Assembly (NCBI GenBank): GCA_019311105.1
Contig: JAFDDA010000028.1
Location: forward strand, 1 to 33,814
Source of the DNA: Deltaproteobacteria bacterium
GTDB lineage: Bacteria; Myxococcota_A; UBA9160; JAFDDA01
Length of the DNA: 33,814 bases
Reading direction: 5' to 3'
Of the stretch, positions 8,901 to 16,009 are shown in pieces. Each line of letters starts with the position of its first letter. The first letter of the stretch is position 1. The notes beneath the pieces were generated by a model. The model had not been told where the DNA came from and searched no databases. It worked only from the letters and a program-made list of their open reading frames with translations. The translations under genes and the position numbers were made by a program.

Positions 8901-9086
8901 TTCGACGACCTGAGGGGCCTGGCCCGGATACTCGGTGAAGACGATCACCTGGACGTCGGAGAGGTCGGGGATCGCGTCGAGGGGCATGTTGTAGGTGGCG
9001 TAGCCACCCCACGCGATCAGCACGACCGTGGCGAAACCGACGAGCAGCGGGTTGCGCGCGGAGCCGGCGATGATCCGTCGAAGCAT
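5958..9086 (-). CDS. cusA: Heavy-metal efflux RND transporter, CusA type
   Basis: A 1042-residue inner-membrane proton-driven pump of the HME-RND family. It starts MLRRIIAGSARNPLLVGFAT with the first membrane helix, has the two large periplasmic loops and about twelve membrane segments. GAMVDAAVVMVENAHKHLE carries the proton-relay Asp in TM4. The three methionines that bind Cu(I)/Ag(I) in E. coli CusA have visible counterparts in LLYMPTTLPG, PLSMIETTI and RIDMLSTGIKTPVGIKV, which argues for monovalent copper/silver rather than Co/Zn/Cd. The C-terminal repeat has LRVRPIMMTVTSTIVGLLP and GSETMRRIAAPMVGG. It starts 3 nt after the cusB stop, so it is the last gene of the leftward cusC-cusB-cusA operon. 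Long open frames on the other strand are shadows. Confidence 0.96.
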   Translation of the reverse strand: MLRRIIAGSARNPLLVGFATVVLIAWGGYATYNMPLDAIPDLSDVQVIVFTEYPGQAPQVVEDQVTYPLTTSMLAVPFAKTVRGYSFFGFSFVYVIFEDGTDLYWARSRVLEYLNFVSGRLPPGVTPTLGPDATGVGWVYEYALVDRTGEHDLADLRSIQDWYLRYELQTVPGVAEVASLGGMVRQYQVEVEPNALAAYNIPLSQVSHAIQRSNMDVGGRLIEMAESEFMVRGRGYIQSIDDLEQIAIGTDGRGTPVLLRDVAQIHFGPELRRGVTDLNGEGEVASGIVIIRFGENALEVLQNVKAKLETLKAGLPPGVEIVPVYDRSKLIEGAIDNLQEKLLEEIAIVALVCVVFLVHLRSAFVAILILPLGILVSFIIMYHQGLNANIMSLGGIAIAIGAMVDAAVVMVENAHKHLERDEGKKPRTEILIDAASEVGPALFFSLLIITVSFLPVFSLQAQEGRLFSPLAFTKTYAMAGSAFLAITIVPVLMILFIRGKIVPEQRNPLNRFLLWLYAPVIRFVLRRKVLVLAGAAAVLVATVFPLQQLGSEFMPPLNEGDLLYMPTTLPGVSITKAREILQQTDRMIRQFPEVDQVFGKIGRAETATDPAPLSMIETTITLKPPEEWRPGMTIQKLISELDQAVRLPGLTNVWTMPIKTRIDMLSTGIKTPVGIKVAGPDLELLQELGEQIEAILQNEPGTLSVFAERVVGGNYLDFDIDRHEIARYGLTIGDVQDVIQSAIGGQNVTFTVEGLERYPVNLRYSRELRDNLPALRRVLVTTPTGAQVPLSQLAKLEIRKGPPSIKSENARLNAWIFIDLDGVDVGTWVNRAKKTLASEFKLPAGYSLIWSGQYEYMERAAERLRVVVPIALGLIFLLLYLNFRRLSDTLIVMLSLPFGLVGGVWLLWLLDYDLSVAVGVGFIALAGVSAELGVILLVFLEEAVSRYQSEGRLHTKADLFEAVREGAGLRVRPIMMTVTSTIVGLLPIMWGSGTGSETMRRIAAPMVGGLVSATVLTLVVIPVIFALVRSAGLPEATPDSET

Positions 9087-9089
9087 CGG

Positions 9090-10484
9090 TTAGTTGCCCC
9101 CCTGCCCGTCGTGGGAATCCATTTCTCCGTCCGTCTCGGGCATCGGATCCCCCTCGTCGGGCATTGGCATGGCGTGCTCCTCGGGCATCTCCTCCTCGTC
9201 GGGCTCTGCCGCGAGCATCTTCTGCGCGGCCTCCTGGAGCTTGCTCTCGCTATCGATCAGGAACTGCCCGGAGGTGACGATGCGGTCCCCTTCGGCGAGC
9301 CCTTCGATCACCTCGATCCAGCCGTCGCCGGAGTTGATCCCGAGCATCACTTCGCGCGGTGAGAAACGTCCCTCGCCCAGCGCCACCACGGCAAGCGAGC
9401 GGCGCCCGGAGCGGATCACCGCTTCTTCCGGAATCACGATCACGTCTTCGAGGGGTTCCGTCTCGATCGTCACGTTGGCGAACATGTCGGGCTTGAGGGT
9501 CAGGTCCGGGTTCTCGAGCTCGACGCGGACGCGGGCGGTGCGCGTCTTCGGGTCGAGAAAGGGGTAGACGTAGGTCACGGCCCCCTCGAAGCTGCGGCCG
9601 GGCAGATAGCTCAAGTCGACGATGGCGTTCTGCCCCGTTCGCACCCACGGCAGCTCGTACTCGTAGACGTCCGCATAGACCCAGACGCGGGAGAGGTCTG
9701 CGATCGTGTAGAGATTGCTGTTGGGCCCGACCTCCATGCCTTTGCGCACCATCATGTGGGTGACCACGCCTTCGGTCGGCGCATAGAGCGTGAGGTTCTT
9801 TCGCACCTCTCCGGTTTCGAGCAGGCGTTCGATGTCACGCTTCGGGACGTCCCAGAGTTCGAGGCGGCGACGCGTGGCGCGGAACAGATCCTCGCCGCCC
9901 CGCGAGACGTCCTCGAAGCGGCTGTTGCGGGTCGTGTCGCGGTAGCGCGCAGCGAGCAGCAGCTCTTCCTGGGTCGAGACGAGCTCGGGCGAGTAGAGCT
10001 CGAGCAGGGGCTGCCCTCGACGGACGGCTTCCCCCTCGTACTCGACGTACAGGCGCTCGATCCAACCTTGGACCTTGGTGTGCACGTGGTCGACACGGCG
10101 CTCGTCGTAGACCACCCGGCCTACCGTGCGAAGGTTGCGGGAAAGATCTCGACGCTCGACCGGCGCCGTCCGGACGCCCATGTTTTGGACGAGCCCCGGG
10201 TCGATCCGAACCTCGCTCCCGCCGACCACGGCGCCCTCGCCCACGCAGACGGGCACCAGGTCCATGTCCATCGGACTCTTGCCGGGCCCGTCTCGCACGT
10301 AGGTCGGGTCCATCGGCGCCTTCCAGTAGGCGGCGTCGGCGCCTCCCGGGCAGGGGCCGTCCCCTGCGCTGGCCTCGCCCGAGGAGGCGGCTCCGCCTGG
10401 CGCGGTCCGGGCCCCGGCCCACCAACCACCCGCCGCGGCCGCGGCAGCCAGGGCGATCACCAGAATCCAGTTTCCGATTTTCAT
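9090..10484 (-). CDS. cusB: Efflux RND periplasmic adaptor (membrane fusion protein), CusB type
   Basis: A 464-residue periplasmic adaptor linking CusA to CusC. The start is the ATG at 10484-10482 (MKIGNWILVIALAAAAAAGG, an export signal or N-terminal anchor); it overlaps the cusC stop by 4 nt (ATGA), and the longer open frame is antisense to cusC. A heavy-metal-binding module follows at about residues 52-80: YWKAPMDPTYVRDGPGKSPM and then DMDLVPVC, where the usual Cys ligands are largely replaced by Met, as in many CusB-like adaptors. Then come barrel-sandwich and hairpin segments (VQGWIERLYVEYEGEAVRRG; LTLYAPTEGVVTHMMVRKG), the beta-barrel (TYVYPFLDPKTRTARVRVEL) and the membrane-proximal domain. 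The tail after about residue 430 is rich in acidic residues, Met and His (EEHAMPMPDEGDPMPETDGE), plausible extra copper-binding sequence. Confidence 0.94.
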   Translation of the reverse strand: MKIGNWILVIALAAAAAAGGWWAGARTAPGGAASSGEASAGDGPCPGGADAAYWKAPMDPTYVRDGPGKSPMDMDLVPVCVGEGAVVGGSEVRIDPGLVQNMGVRTAPVERRDLSRNLRTVGRVVYDERRVDHVHTKVQGWIERLYVEYEGEAVRRGQPLLELYSPELVSTQEELLLAARYRDTTRNSRFEDVSRGGEDLFRATRRRLELWDVPKRDIERLLETGEVRKNLTLYAPTEGVVTHMMVRKGMEVGPNSNLYTIADLSRVWVYADVYEYELPWVRTGQNAIVDLSYLPGRSFEGAVTYVYPFLDPKTRTARVRVELENPDLTLKPDMFANVTIETEPLEDVIVIPEEAVIRSGRRSLAVVALGEGRFSPREVMLGINSGDGWIEVIEGLAEGDRIVTSGQFLIDSESKLQEAAQKMLAAEPDEEEMPEEHAMPMPDEGDPMPETDGEMDSHDGQGGN

Positions 10485-11848
10485 CGCAGCGATGCTCCCA
10501 CGCTGGCTTCGACCGCCGCGAAGGCCGCCCGGCGGTCGGCGATCGCCCGCTCGAGTCGGAGCTGCGCGTTCAGCAGTCTCACCTGGCTGTCGATCAGGCT
10601 CAAGAAATCCACCTTGTCCACCTCGTAGCCCGAGCGGCTCGAATCGAGCGACTGACGTGCCTGGGGCAGGAGGCCGCCTTCGAGCAGCGCGATCTGTTGG
10701 TCCGCGCGGTCGAGGTCGGCGTAGCGAGCCCGCACGGCGTTGCGGAGCGCCGCGCGGAACCGTCGATAGTTGGCCTGGCTCCGGCGAAGCAGGGCGTCCT
10801 GCTCCACGACCTTCGCTCGCCACTTCCGGCGATCGACGGGCAAGCGGATGGTGACGCTGGCCTCGAGAAAGTCGTCGCCGTTCACTGCGTCTCCCAGGAC
10901 GCGCTGCCGGATGCGGTAGCCGAGGCCGAGATCGAAGTCCGGGTAGCCCTCGAACTTCGCCACCCGCTTTCGATGCTCGGCTTCTTCGATACGCCGGGCC
11001 AGGGCGCGCAGTCGCGGGCTCGTCGACTCGAGCTCTTGGAGGAGCGCCGCTACGTCCGGGAGCGAGGCCGCCTCGCGCAAAGACGTCGTCCGGGGAAAGG
11101 GCGCCTCGGGGTGCAAGTCGAGCAGGTTCGCGAGCCGCGCCTCGGCGGAACGGATCGACGCTTCGCGCCCGATCCTCTCGTCGATGAGCTCGGTGAGGGT
11201 GACCTGGGCGCGGATCACATCCTGCTGGAGGCCCCGCCCGACGCGGTACTTCGCTTCGGCGATCTTCGCGAGCTGCCGCACGAGGTCGATGTTCTCCAGC
11301 GTGACGTCGAGCGCACGCTGGGCAAAGCCGAGCTCCACCCATGCGCGTTCGACCGCGGCCGTGACGCGACGGGATTCGTCGCCGAGTTCCTCTTGCGAGG
11401 CGTCTGCCGCGAAGCGCGCCGCATCGCGCTGGTTCCCGAGCAGGCCGGGGAACGGGAGCCGCTGGGCGAGGCCTAGCTGCTGGCCCGAGAGAGGTGTCGA
11501 GTCGAGGTCGAGGTCGCCCGTCGGGACGTTGCTCAGCTCGTAGCGGAAGCGGGGGTCGGGGAGCGCGCCGGCTGGATAGACGCGCGCCTCGGCTGCCTCG
11601 GCGGTGCTGCGGGCCACGTCGAGGTCCGGGTTGGTCACCTCGGCGCGCTCGAGGCACCAGGCCAGGGAAAGGGGGTCCGGCAGCGTCTCGGGCGGCGGAC
11701 TCGCCGCGCCGAGCAGTGCGAGGCTTGCGCCGAGCAGGACCCCGAGCCGGGAGCCCCTTTCGCGCCAGGCGGGCGAGCATTTCATCGAGGTTCGAAGGCC
11801 GCCGCTCGCGCGACGCTCCATTTGCTCAGCATGTTTGGTGTCCGACAT
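10481..11848 (-). CDS. cusC: TolC-family outer-membrane efflux factor, CusC type
   Basis: A 455-residue outer-membrane channel component. Paired repeats with long helices are visible, e.g. LSLAWCLERAEVTNPDLDVA and ELGFAQRALDVTLENIDLVR, with the conserved-style YKVGR analogue AKYRVGRGLQQDVIRAQVTL; the second half shows VTIRLPVDRRKWRAKVVEQD and YEVDKVDFLSLIDSQVRLLN. An export signal is formed by GSRLGVLLGASLALLGAASP. The start at 11848 is preferred because AAGGAG lies 9 nt before it; an ATG at 11785 would give a shorter, more ordinary signal peptide but has no ribosome site. No lipobox is evident, unlike E. coli CusC. First of the three pump genes, 149 nt downstream of the small exported-protein gene. 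Confidence 0.93.
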   Translation of the reverse strand: MSDTKHAEQMERRASGGLRTSMKCSPAWRERGSRLGVLLGASLALLGAASPPPETLPDPLSLAWCLERAEVTNPDLDVARSTAEAAEARVYPAGALPDPRFRYELSNVPTGDLDLDSTPLSGQQLGLAQRLPFPGLLGNQRDAARFAADASQEELGDESRRVTAAVERAWVELGFAQRALDVTLENIDLVRQLAKIAEAKYRVGRGLQQDVIRAQVTLTELIDERIGREASIRSAEARLANLLDLHPEAPFPRTTSLREAASLPDVAALLQELESTSPRLRALARRIEEAEHRKRVAKFEGYPDFDLGLGYRIRQRVLGDAVNGDDFLEASVTIRLPVDRRKWRAKVVEQDALLRRSQANYRRFRAALRNAVRARYADLDRADQQIALLEGGLLPQARQSLDSSRSGYEVDKVDFLSLIDSQVRLLNAQLRLERAIADRRAAFAAVEASVGASLR

Positions 11849-11956
11849 CCCTCTTGACTCCTTGCACGGGTGCTCTTTCCCAACTGGCCGCGCTTCGCGC
11901 GATCAGCCGAGCCTGAGCATCCGTGTAGAACCCGAATACAGAAGCAGGCATGAGTC

Positions 11957-11983
11957 GATCCGCAGGCTTGGGCGCCGCGGATC
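11957..11983. repeat. Small inverted repeat upstream of cusC
   Basis: GATCCGC at 11957-11963 and GCGGATC at 11977-11983 form a perfect 7-bp stem with a 13-nt loop, between the end of the small exported-protein gene and the cusC start. On the transcript of the leftward operon this could be a processing or partial attenuation hairpin; there is no T-run after it, so it is not a classical terminator. The 149-nt gap contains no clear sigma70-type promoter that I can point to. Confidence 0.35.
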
Positions 11984-11997
11984 TTGGAGGGGGTCGT

Positions 11998-12471
11998 CTA
12001 GACCAGGAGCGGAGGATTGGAGAGGCGGTATGGCGCGCGGGAGACCACAGGCCCCGCGGCAGCGCCGCCGAAAGCAATTCTCTCCGGGTCGGCGGATGGG
12101 ACGACCCGAGCCACTGTCGGGAGCGAAGCCACGGGCAGGGTCGAGCTGGAGTCCCGGGTCGTCGCGAGCTGGAGGCTCGCTCCACTACACGGACACGCGT
12201 GGGGCCCATCAACGCACGTTTCGGGCGTCGGCTCCAAGCCACTCGCAGAGCCCGGTTCCAGGCTCACGGCCTGTGGCTGACCGGCGCAGCCCGAATGGCC
12301 CCCTTCCGGAAGGGGGTCCGCCTGGACCGAAGAGCCATGATCCATGTCCCCGGCGCAGGCGGCGGCGCAAACTGCGGGGGCGAGCAAGGCCCAGATCGGC
12401 ACGACGACGAACAGGGGCCGAAGCCACCGGGAGGACCGAGTTGCGACTCTACCGACTCGCGAGAGTGTCAC
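11998..12471 (-). CDS. Small exported Cys/His-containing protein, head of the cus operon (function unknown)
   Basis: I do not recognise a named family. From the GTG at 12471-12469 the product is 157 residues: a basic N-terminus, a hydrophobic segment WLRPLFVVVPIWALLAPAVC that ends near AAACAG (signal-peptide-like), then a secreted region with scattered metal-type residues: CAGDMDHGSS, GGHSGCAGQ and CVDGPHACPCSGAS, followed by a low-complexity tail. The open frame extends upstream to 12642, but the extra 57 residues have no family look, so the GTG is chosen without a ribosome site. Short poorly conserved exported Cys-rich proteins commonly precede heavy-metal RND operons. A periplasmic copper-binding or accessory role is inferred from position and residues only. 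Confidence 0.5.
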   Translation of the reverse strand: MTLSRVGRVATRSSRWLRPLFVVVPIWALLAPAVCAAACAGDMDHGSSVQADPLPEGGHSGCAGQPQAVSLEPGSASGLEPTPETCVDGPHACPCSGASLQLATTRDSSSTLPVASLPTVARVVPSADPERIAFGGAAAGPVVSRAPYRLSNPPLLV

Positions 12472-12495
12472 TGCGGTGCGCCGTTCATGGCCGGC

Positions 12496-12504
12496 TGTAT
12501 AGCA
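12496..12504 (-). promoter_or_regulatory. Possible extended -10 promoter for the leftward cus operon
   Basis: On the minus strand the sequence reads TGCTATACA (TG-n-TATACA), an extended -10 element, about 18 nt upstream of the predicted start site position for the GTG-initiated small exported protein. There is no -35 match at the right distance, which is acceptable for extended -10 promoters but also weakens the call. If real, it is about 150 nt away from the CsoR operator at 12652-12676, so direct CsoR control of the leftward operon is not implied by this element. Confidence 0.25.
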
Positions 12505-12648
12505 GATGCCCTGTTTGCGACCCCGCCCGGCCGAGGAGTGACCTCGATCGTCGCCGGCTTCATTGCCCTCATGAGCCGTATCTCGACCGGACGTCCCGTG
12601 AGCTTGATGGCAGGCCATGGCTCCGACGCCGTGGGCGTCCATCGAGTC

Positions 12649-12677
12649 TTGTCATATACCCATACCGGGTATATGAT
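12649..12677 (+). promoter_or_regulatory. csoR-copA promoter with embedded CsoR-type operator
   Basis: TTGTCA at 12649-12654 and TATGAT at 12672-12677 are spaced by exactly 17 nt, a near-consensus sigma70-type promoter. The spacer and most of both boxes are covered by a perfect inverted repeat 12652-12676, TCATATACCC-ATACC-GGGTATATGA (10-bp arms, 5-nt spacer). TACCC-N5-GGGTA is the shape of known copper-CsoR operators. A repressor bound here would block RNA polymerase, and copper binding to CsoR would release it. Transcription expected about 7 nt after the -10 would begin at about 12684, one base before the csoR ATG, so the message would be leaderless or nearly so. Confidence 0.85.
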
Positions 12678-12684
12678 CCTAGCC

Positions 12685-12972
12685 ATGAATCCCGAGACCC
12701 AGGACCCCGTCCGGAAACGAATCCGCCGGATCGCCGGCCAGGTGGCCGGCATCGAGCGGATGATCGACGAAGACCGCTACTGCGTGGACATCCTGCTCCA
12801 GGTGGCCGCCGTGCGAGGTGCACTGGACGGAGTGGGGAAGCTCCTCTTGAGCTCCCACGTCGAAACCTGTGTGGCCGACGCATTCGCGTCCGGCCGGCCC
12901 AAGGATCGCAGGGAGAAGGCCGCAGAGCTGATGGAGGTCTTCTCGAAGTTCGCCCACATCGGAGGGCGCTAG
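12685..12972 (+). CDS. csoR: CsoR-family copper-sensing repressor
   Basis: A 95-residue all-helical repressor of the CsoR/RcnR family. [20 protein letters not shown] begins with the family's basic DNA-contacting helix. The Cu(I)-ligand set is Cys33 ([12 protein letters not shown]), His58 and Cys62 ([12 protein letters not shown]); the 25- and 4-residue spacing equals the C-H-C set of Mycobacterium tuberculosis CsoR, which distinguishes it from RcnR (Ni/Co) and from CstR or formaldehyde sensors. It is transcribed from the operator-containing promoter just upstream and is followed, after a single base, by copA, so it represses its own operon until copper rises. No ribosome site precedes the ATG, consistent with a leaderless transcript. 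Confidence 0.93.
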   Translation: MNPETQDPVRKRIRRIAGQVAGIERMIDEDRYCVDILLQVAAVRGALDGVGKLLLSSHVETCVADAFASGRPKDRREKAAELMEVFSKFAHIGGR

Positions 12973-12973
12973 C

Positions 12974-15304
12974 GTGACGTCTGTCGAGGCGCAGGAGTTG
13001 GATCCGGTCTGCGGCATGACGGTCGACCCGTCCGGTCCTCACCGCCACTCGTTCGACGGCAAGACCTACCATTTCTGCTCGGCGCGGTGCGTGTCCCGCT
13101 TCCAGGAGGAGCCCGATCGCTTCACCGGCGCGGCTCCGCGAGGACGGGAAGAGGCGCCTGCGCCGCCGGGCGCACTCTGGACCTGCCCGATGGATCCGGA
13201 AATCATCCGCGAGGAGCCCGGGTCGTGCCCGATCTGCGGCATGGCCCTCGAGGCGATGAGTCCCGGCGAGGAGGACGACAACCCGGAGCTCGCGGACATG
13301 TCGCGCCGCTTCGCGTTCAGTCTCCTGCTCACCCTTCCGGTCTTCGCCATCGCGATGGGCGAGATGCTCGACGGCAACCCGATCGCGGCGCGATTCAGCG
13401 GGCAGACGCTCGCCTGGGTGCAGCTCGCGCTCGGCACGCCCGTCGTCCTCTGGGCTGGCTGGCCGTTCTTCGTTCGCGGCTGGGTGTCTCTTCGGACCGG
13501 GCACCTCAACATGTTCACCCTGGTCGCGATCGGGACGGGTGCCGCATGGGTCTACAGCGCCGTCGCTACGCTCCTCCCGGGTGTCTTCCCGGGCTCATTT
13601 CGGGGGCCGGACGGCGAGGTGGCGGTCTACTTCGAGGCCGCGGCGGTGATCGTGACGCTCGTGTTGCTGGGGCAGGTGCTCGAGCTTCGCGCGCGCAGCC
13701 AGACGGGCGCCGCCATCCGCTCACTTCTCGGCCTTGCGCCCAAGACGGCGCGGCGGCTCAACGACGACGGTTCGGGGCTCAACGACGCCAGTTCGGAAGA
13801 GGACGTCCCGCTCGACGCCGTTCGGGTCGGCGATCGTCTGCGCGTGCGGCCCGGGGAGAAGCTGCCGGTCGACGGGGTCGTCCTCGAGGGTCAGAGCGCC
13901 GTCGATGAATCCATGATCACCGGCGAGCCCCTGCCGGTGACCAAGCGCGACGGCGATCCGGTGACCGGCGCCACCATCAACGGCACGGGCTCTCTCGTGA
14001 TCCGGGCTGAACGGGTCGGCGCGGAGACGCTGCTTGCCCAGATCGTCCAGATGGTGGCGGAGGCACAGCGCAGCCGGGCGCCGATCCAGCGCCTGGCCGA
14101 CGTCGTGGCCGGCTACTTCGTTCCGACGGTGATCGGGATCGCGGCTCTGACCTCCTTCGTGTGGGGTGTCTACGGCCCGGAGCCGCGGATGGCCTACGCC
14201 GTCATCAACGCCGTGGCGGTGCTCATCATCGCGTGCCCCTGTGCTCTGGGCCTCGCGACGCCCATGTCGATCATGGTGGCGACCGGGAAAGCGGCGACCG
14301 TCGGCGTGCTGTTCCGGAACGCCGAAGCGATCGAGCTGCTGCGCGACGTGGATACGATCGTCGTCGACAAGACGGGCACGCTCACGGAAGGGAAGCCGCG
14401 GCTCGTGCGGGTCGTGCCGGCGGAGCCCTTTGCCGAAGACGAGATCGTCCGCTTCGCCGCCTCCCTGGAGCGTGCCAGCGAGCACCCGTTGGCTCAGGCC
14501 GTCGTGCGGGGCGCAGCGGAGCGCGGGGTCGCGCCGCCGGCTGCGACCGACTTCGACTCGCGAACCGGCCGCGGCGTGGTGGGTCGTGTAGAGGGTCGCG
14601 AAGCGGGAATCGGGAACCGCAAGCTCATGGAGGAGTTGGGGGCCGAGATCGGGGCGTTGGCCGAGACGGCCGATGCCATGCGCTCCGAAGCCCAGACCGT
14701 GATGTTCCTGGCCGTGGATGGGAAGCTGGCTGGCCTTCTCGGAGTCGCCGACCCCATCAAGGAAACGACGGCGGCCGCAGTGCAGAGCCTCCACACGGAA
14801 GGCTTGCGCGTCGTGATGCTCACGGGAGACAACGAGACGACGGCCCGAGCCGTGGCGAAGCGGCTCGGCCTCGACGAGGTGGTGGCCGACGTGCTCCCGG
14901 ACGAGAAGGCCGCGGTGGTCCGCAAGCTCCAGGACGAGGGCCGCATCGTCGCCATGGCCGGGGATGGAGTGAACGATGCTCCGGCGCTCGCCCAGGCGCA
15001 TGTCGGCGTCGCCATGGGCACGGGCACGGACGTTGCGATGGAGAGCGCCGGCGTGACCCTCGTGCGCGGTGACCTCCGAGGGATCCTGCGCGCACTGAGA
15101 CTCAGCCGGCAGACGATGCGGAACATCCGCCAGAACCTTTTCTTCGCCTTCGTCTACAACGCCCTCGGCATCCCTTTGGCCGCGGGCATCCTCTATCCGA
15201 CGTTCGGGCTGCTGCTGAGCCCGATGATCGCCGCCGCCGCCATGAGCCTCAGCTCGGTTTCGGTAATCGGAAACTCGTTGCGGCTGCGGTCGTTGAAGAT
15301 CTAG
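12974..15304 (+). CDS. copA: P1B-1-type Cu(I)-translocating ATPase
   Basis: A 776-residue copper-exporting P-type ATPase. The start is the GTG at 12974 with GGAGGG 7 nt upstream; the next ATG falls inside the N-terminal domain. In place of HMA domains it has a YHS-type domain ([11 protein letters not shown] ... [12 protein letters not shown], residues about 8-50) and a Cys-type heavy-metal-binding module (WTCPMDPEI ... [11 protein letters not shown], about 68-95). The core has TM6 [10 protein letters not shown], the phosphorylation site [11 protein letters not shown], the nucleotide His-Pro in [10 protein letters not shown], and [24 protein letters not shown] and MSLSS in the last two helices complete the P1B-1 signature for Cu(I). 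Operon partner of csoR. It moves cytoplasmic copper to the periplasm, where CusCBA can take over. Its stop codon shares CTAG with the convergent GNAT gene. Confidence 0.96.
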   Translation: MTSVEAQELDPVCGMTVDPSGPHRHSFDGKTYHFCSARCVSRFQEEPDRFTGAAPRGREEAPAPPGALWTCPMDPEIIREEPGSCPICGMALEAMSPGEEDDNPELADMSRRFAFSLLLTLPVFAIAMGEMLDGNPIAARFSGQTLAWVQLALGTPVVLWAGWPFFVRGWVSLRTGHLNMFTLVAIGTGAAWVYSAVATLLPGVFPGSFRGPDGEVAVYFEAAAVIVTLVLLGQVLELRARSQTGAAIRSLLGLAPKTARRLNDDGSGLNDASSEEDVPLDAVRVGDRLRVRPGEKLPVDGVVLEGQSAVDESMITGEPLPVTKRDGDPVTGATINGTGSLVIRAERVGAETLLAQIVQMVAEAQRSRAPIQRLADVVAGYFVPTVIGIAALTSFVWGVYGPEPRMAYAVINAVAVLIIACPCALGLATPMSIMVATGKAATVGVLFRNAEAIELLRDVDTIVVDKTGTLTEGKPRLVRVVPAEPFAEDEIVRFAASLERASEHPLAQAVVRGAAERGVAPPAATDFDSRTGRGVVGRVEGREAGIGNRKLMEELGAEIGALAETADAMRSEAQTVMFLAVDGKLAGLLGVADPIKETTAAAVQSLHTEGLRVVMLTGDNETTARAVAKRLGLDEVVADVLPDEKAAVVRKLQDEGRIVAMAGDGVNDAPALAQAHVGVAMGTGTDVAMESAGVTLVRGDLRGILRALRLSRQTMRNIRQNLFFAFVYNALGIPLAAGILYPTFGLLLSPMIAAAAMSLSSVSVIGNSLRLRSLKI

Positions 15305-15855
15305 CCCGAGGTGCTGCGCTTGCGTGCGGCGCGCCAATCCTCGACGAGCAAGGCGTAGCGTTCGTGGTCGCGCCAGCGGCCGCTGATCTTGAGATAGCGC
15401 CGCGAGAGCCCTTCGTGACGGAAGCCGAGGCGTCGCGCCAGCGCGATCGATGCCGCGTTGGTCGGCTGGATGTTCGCCTCGACCCGGTGCAGCTTCAGCT
15501 TGCCGAAGGCCTCGCGCAGGACGAGGTCGAGCCCGTCGGTCATGTAGCCCTGGCGCGCGAAGGGCCCGCCCACCCAGTACCCGAGGTAGGCGCTGTGGAA
15601 CGCGCCTAGCACGATCTCGTTCATGTTCACGAGGCCCACGAAGGCGTCGTCCTCGAGCCGGCGGACGAGGAAGCCGGCGTGCCGGTCGTCGCGCATCCGC
15701 TGGAGGTAGGCGGCGTAGTGGGCACTCGTGTCGCCGGGCGTCATCCACCCGCGATGGAGCGTCCGGCTGCGGCGAACCACGTCGAGCACCTCGTCGCGGT
15801 CGCGCCGACGCGGCGGGTGGATCCGGACCCGAGGCTTCGGTCTGCGCGTGGCCAT
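15301..15855 (-). CDS. GNAT-family N-acetyltransferase (RimJ/RimL-like)
   Basis: A 184-residue acetyl-CoA-dependent acetyltransferase resembling the RimJ/RimL ribosomal-protein acetyltransferases and their antibiotic-modifying relatives. It shows [20 protein letters not shown] (motif A with the acetyl-CoA loop RQGY), [20 protein letters not shown] and [19 protein letters not shown], the usual C-terminal GNAT elements. [17 protein letters not shown] at the start is the family's first strand and helix. The substrate is not predictable. The start at 15855 lies directly beside an 8-bp inverted repeat that overlaps its ribosome-binding region. It converges on copA, the two stop codons overlapping in the palindrome CTAG at 15301-15304. 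Unrelated to copper by sequence. Confidence 0.87.
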   Translation of the reverse strand: MATRRPKPRVRIHPPRRRDRDEVLDVVRRSRTLHRGWMTPGDTSAHYAAYLQRMRDDRHAGFLVRRLEDDAFVGLVNMNEIVLGAFHSAYLGYWVGGPFARQGYMTDGLDLVLREAFGKLKLHRVEANIQPTNAASIALARRLGFRHEGLSRRYLKISGRWRDHERYALLVEDWRAARKRSTSG

Positions 15856-15856
15856 G

Positions 15857-15878
15857 GGTCGATCCTAGGAGATCGACC
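15857..15878. repeat. Inverted repeat at the GNAT start
   Basis: GGTCGATC (15857-15864) and GATCGACC (15871-15878) are perfect 8-bp arms around CTAGGA. On the minus strand it ends one base before the GNAT ATG and includes the only AGGA-like ribosome site (as TAGGATC). It could be an operator or an mRNA hairpin that limits translation; the sequence alone does not choose. Confidence 0.45.
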
Positions 15879-15941
15879 GAAGCCGGTCACTGCGCGATCG
15901 CCCGCGGATGCTCGGCTTCCGTCGACTTCGGGTTGACGGCC

Positions 15942-15977
15942 CCCGGGCGGACGCCCGAACATGGGTGTCCGCCCGGG
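15942..15977. repeat. Strong hairpin upstream of the DUF3604 gene
   Basis: Arms 15942-15956 and 15963-15977 (CCCGGGCGGACGCCC and GGGTGTCCGCCCGGG) pair over 15 positions, with one G-U pair in RNA, around the 6-nt loop GAACAT. It lies 32 nt before the DUF3604 start and about 86 nt from the divergent GNAT start. There is no T-run and no convergent gene end here, so a terminator is unlikely; a 5'-UTR stability or translation-control element, or a small dispersed repeat, fits better. Confidence 0.6.
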
Positions 15978-16009
15978 TCCCAGCGAGGAACCGCGCGTTG
16001 GAGGGGCCG

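Noticed and set aside
6225-9362. A 1045-codon open frame on the plus strand opposite cusA
   Set aside because: It is the mirror reading of a high-GC coding region, Asp/Glu/Arg/His-rich with no domain; cusA on the other strand is complete with all family motifs.
11604-12977. A 457-codon plus-strand frame from cusC into csoR
   Set aside because: Arg/Ser/Pro-rich out-of-frame reading overlapping genes on both strands; no motif.
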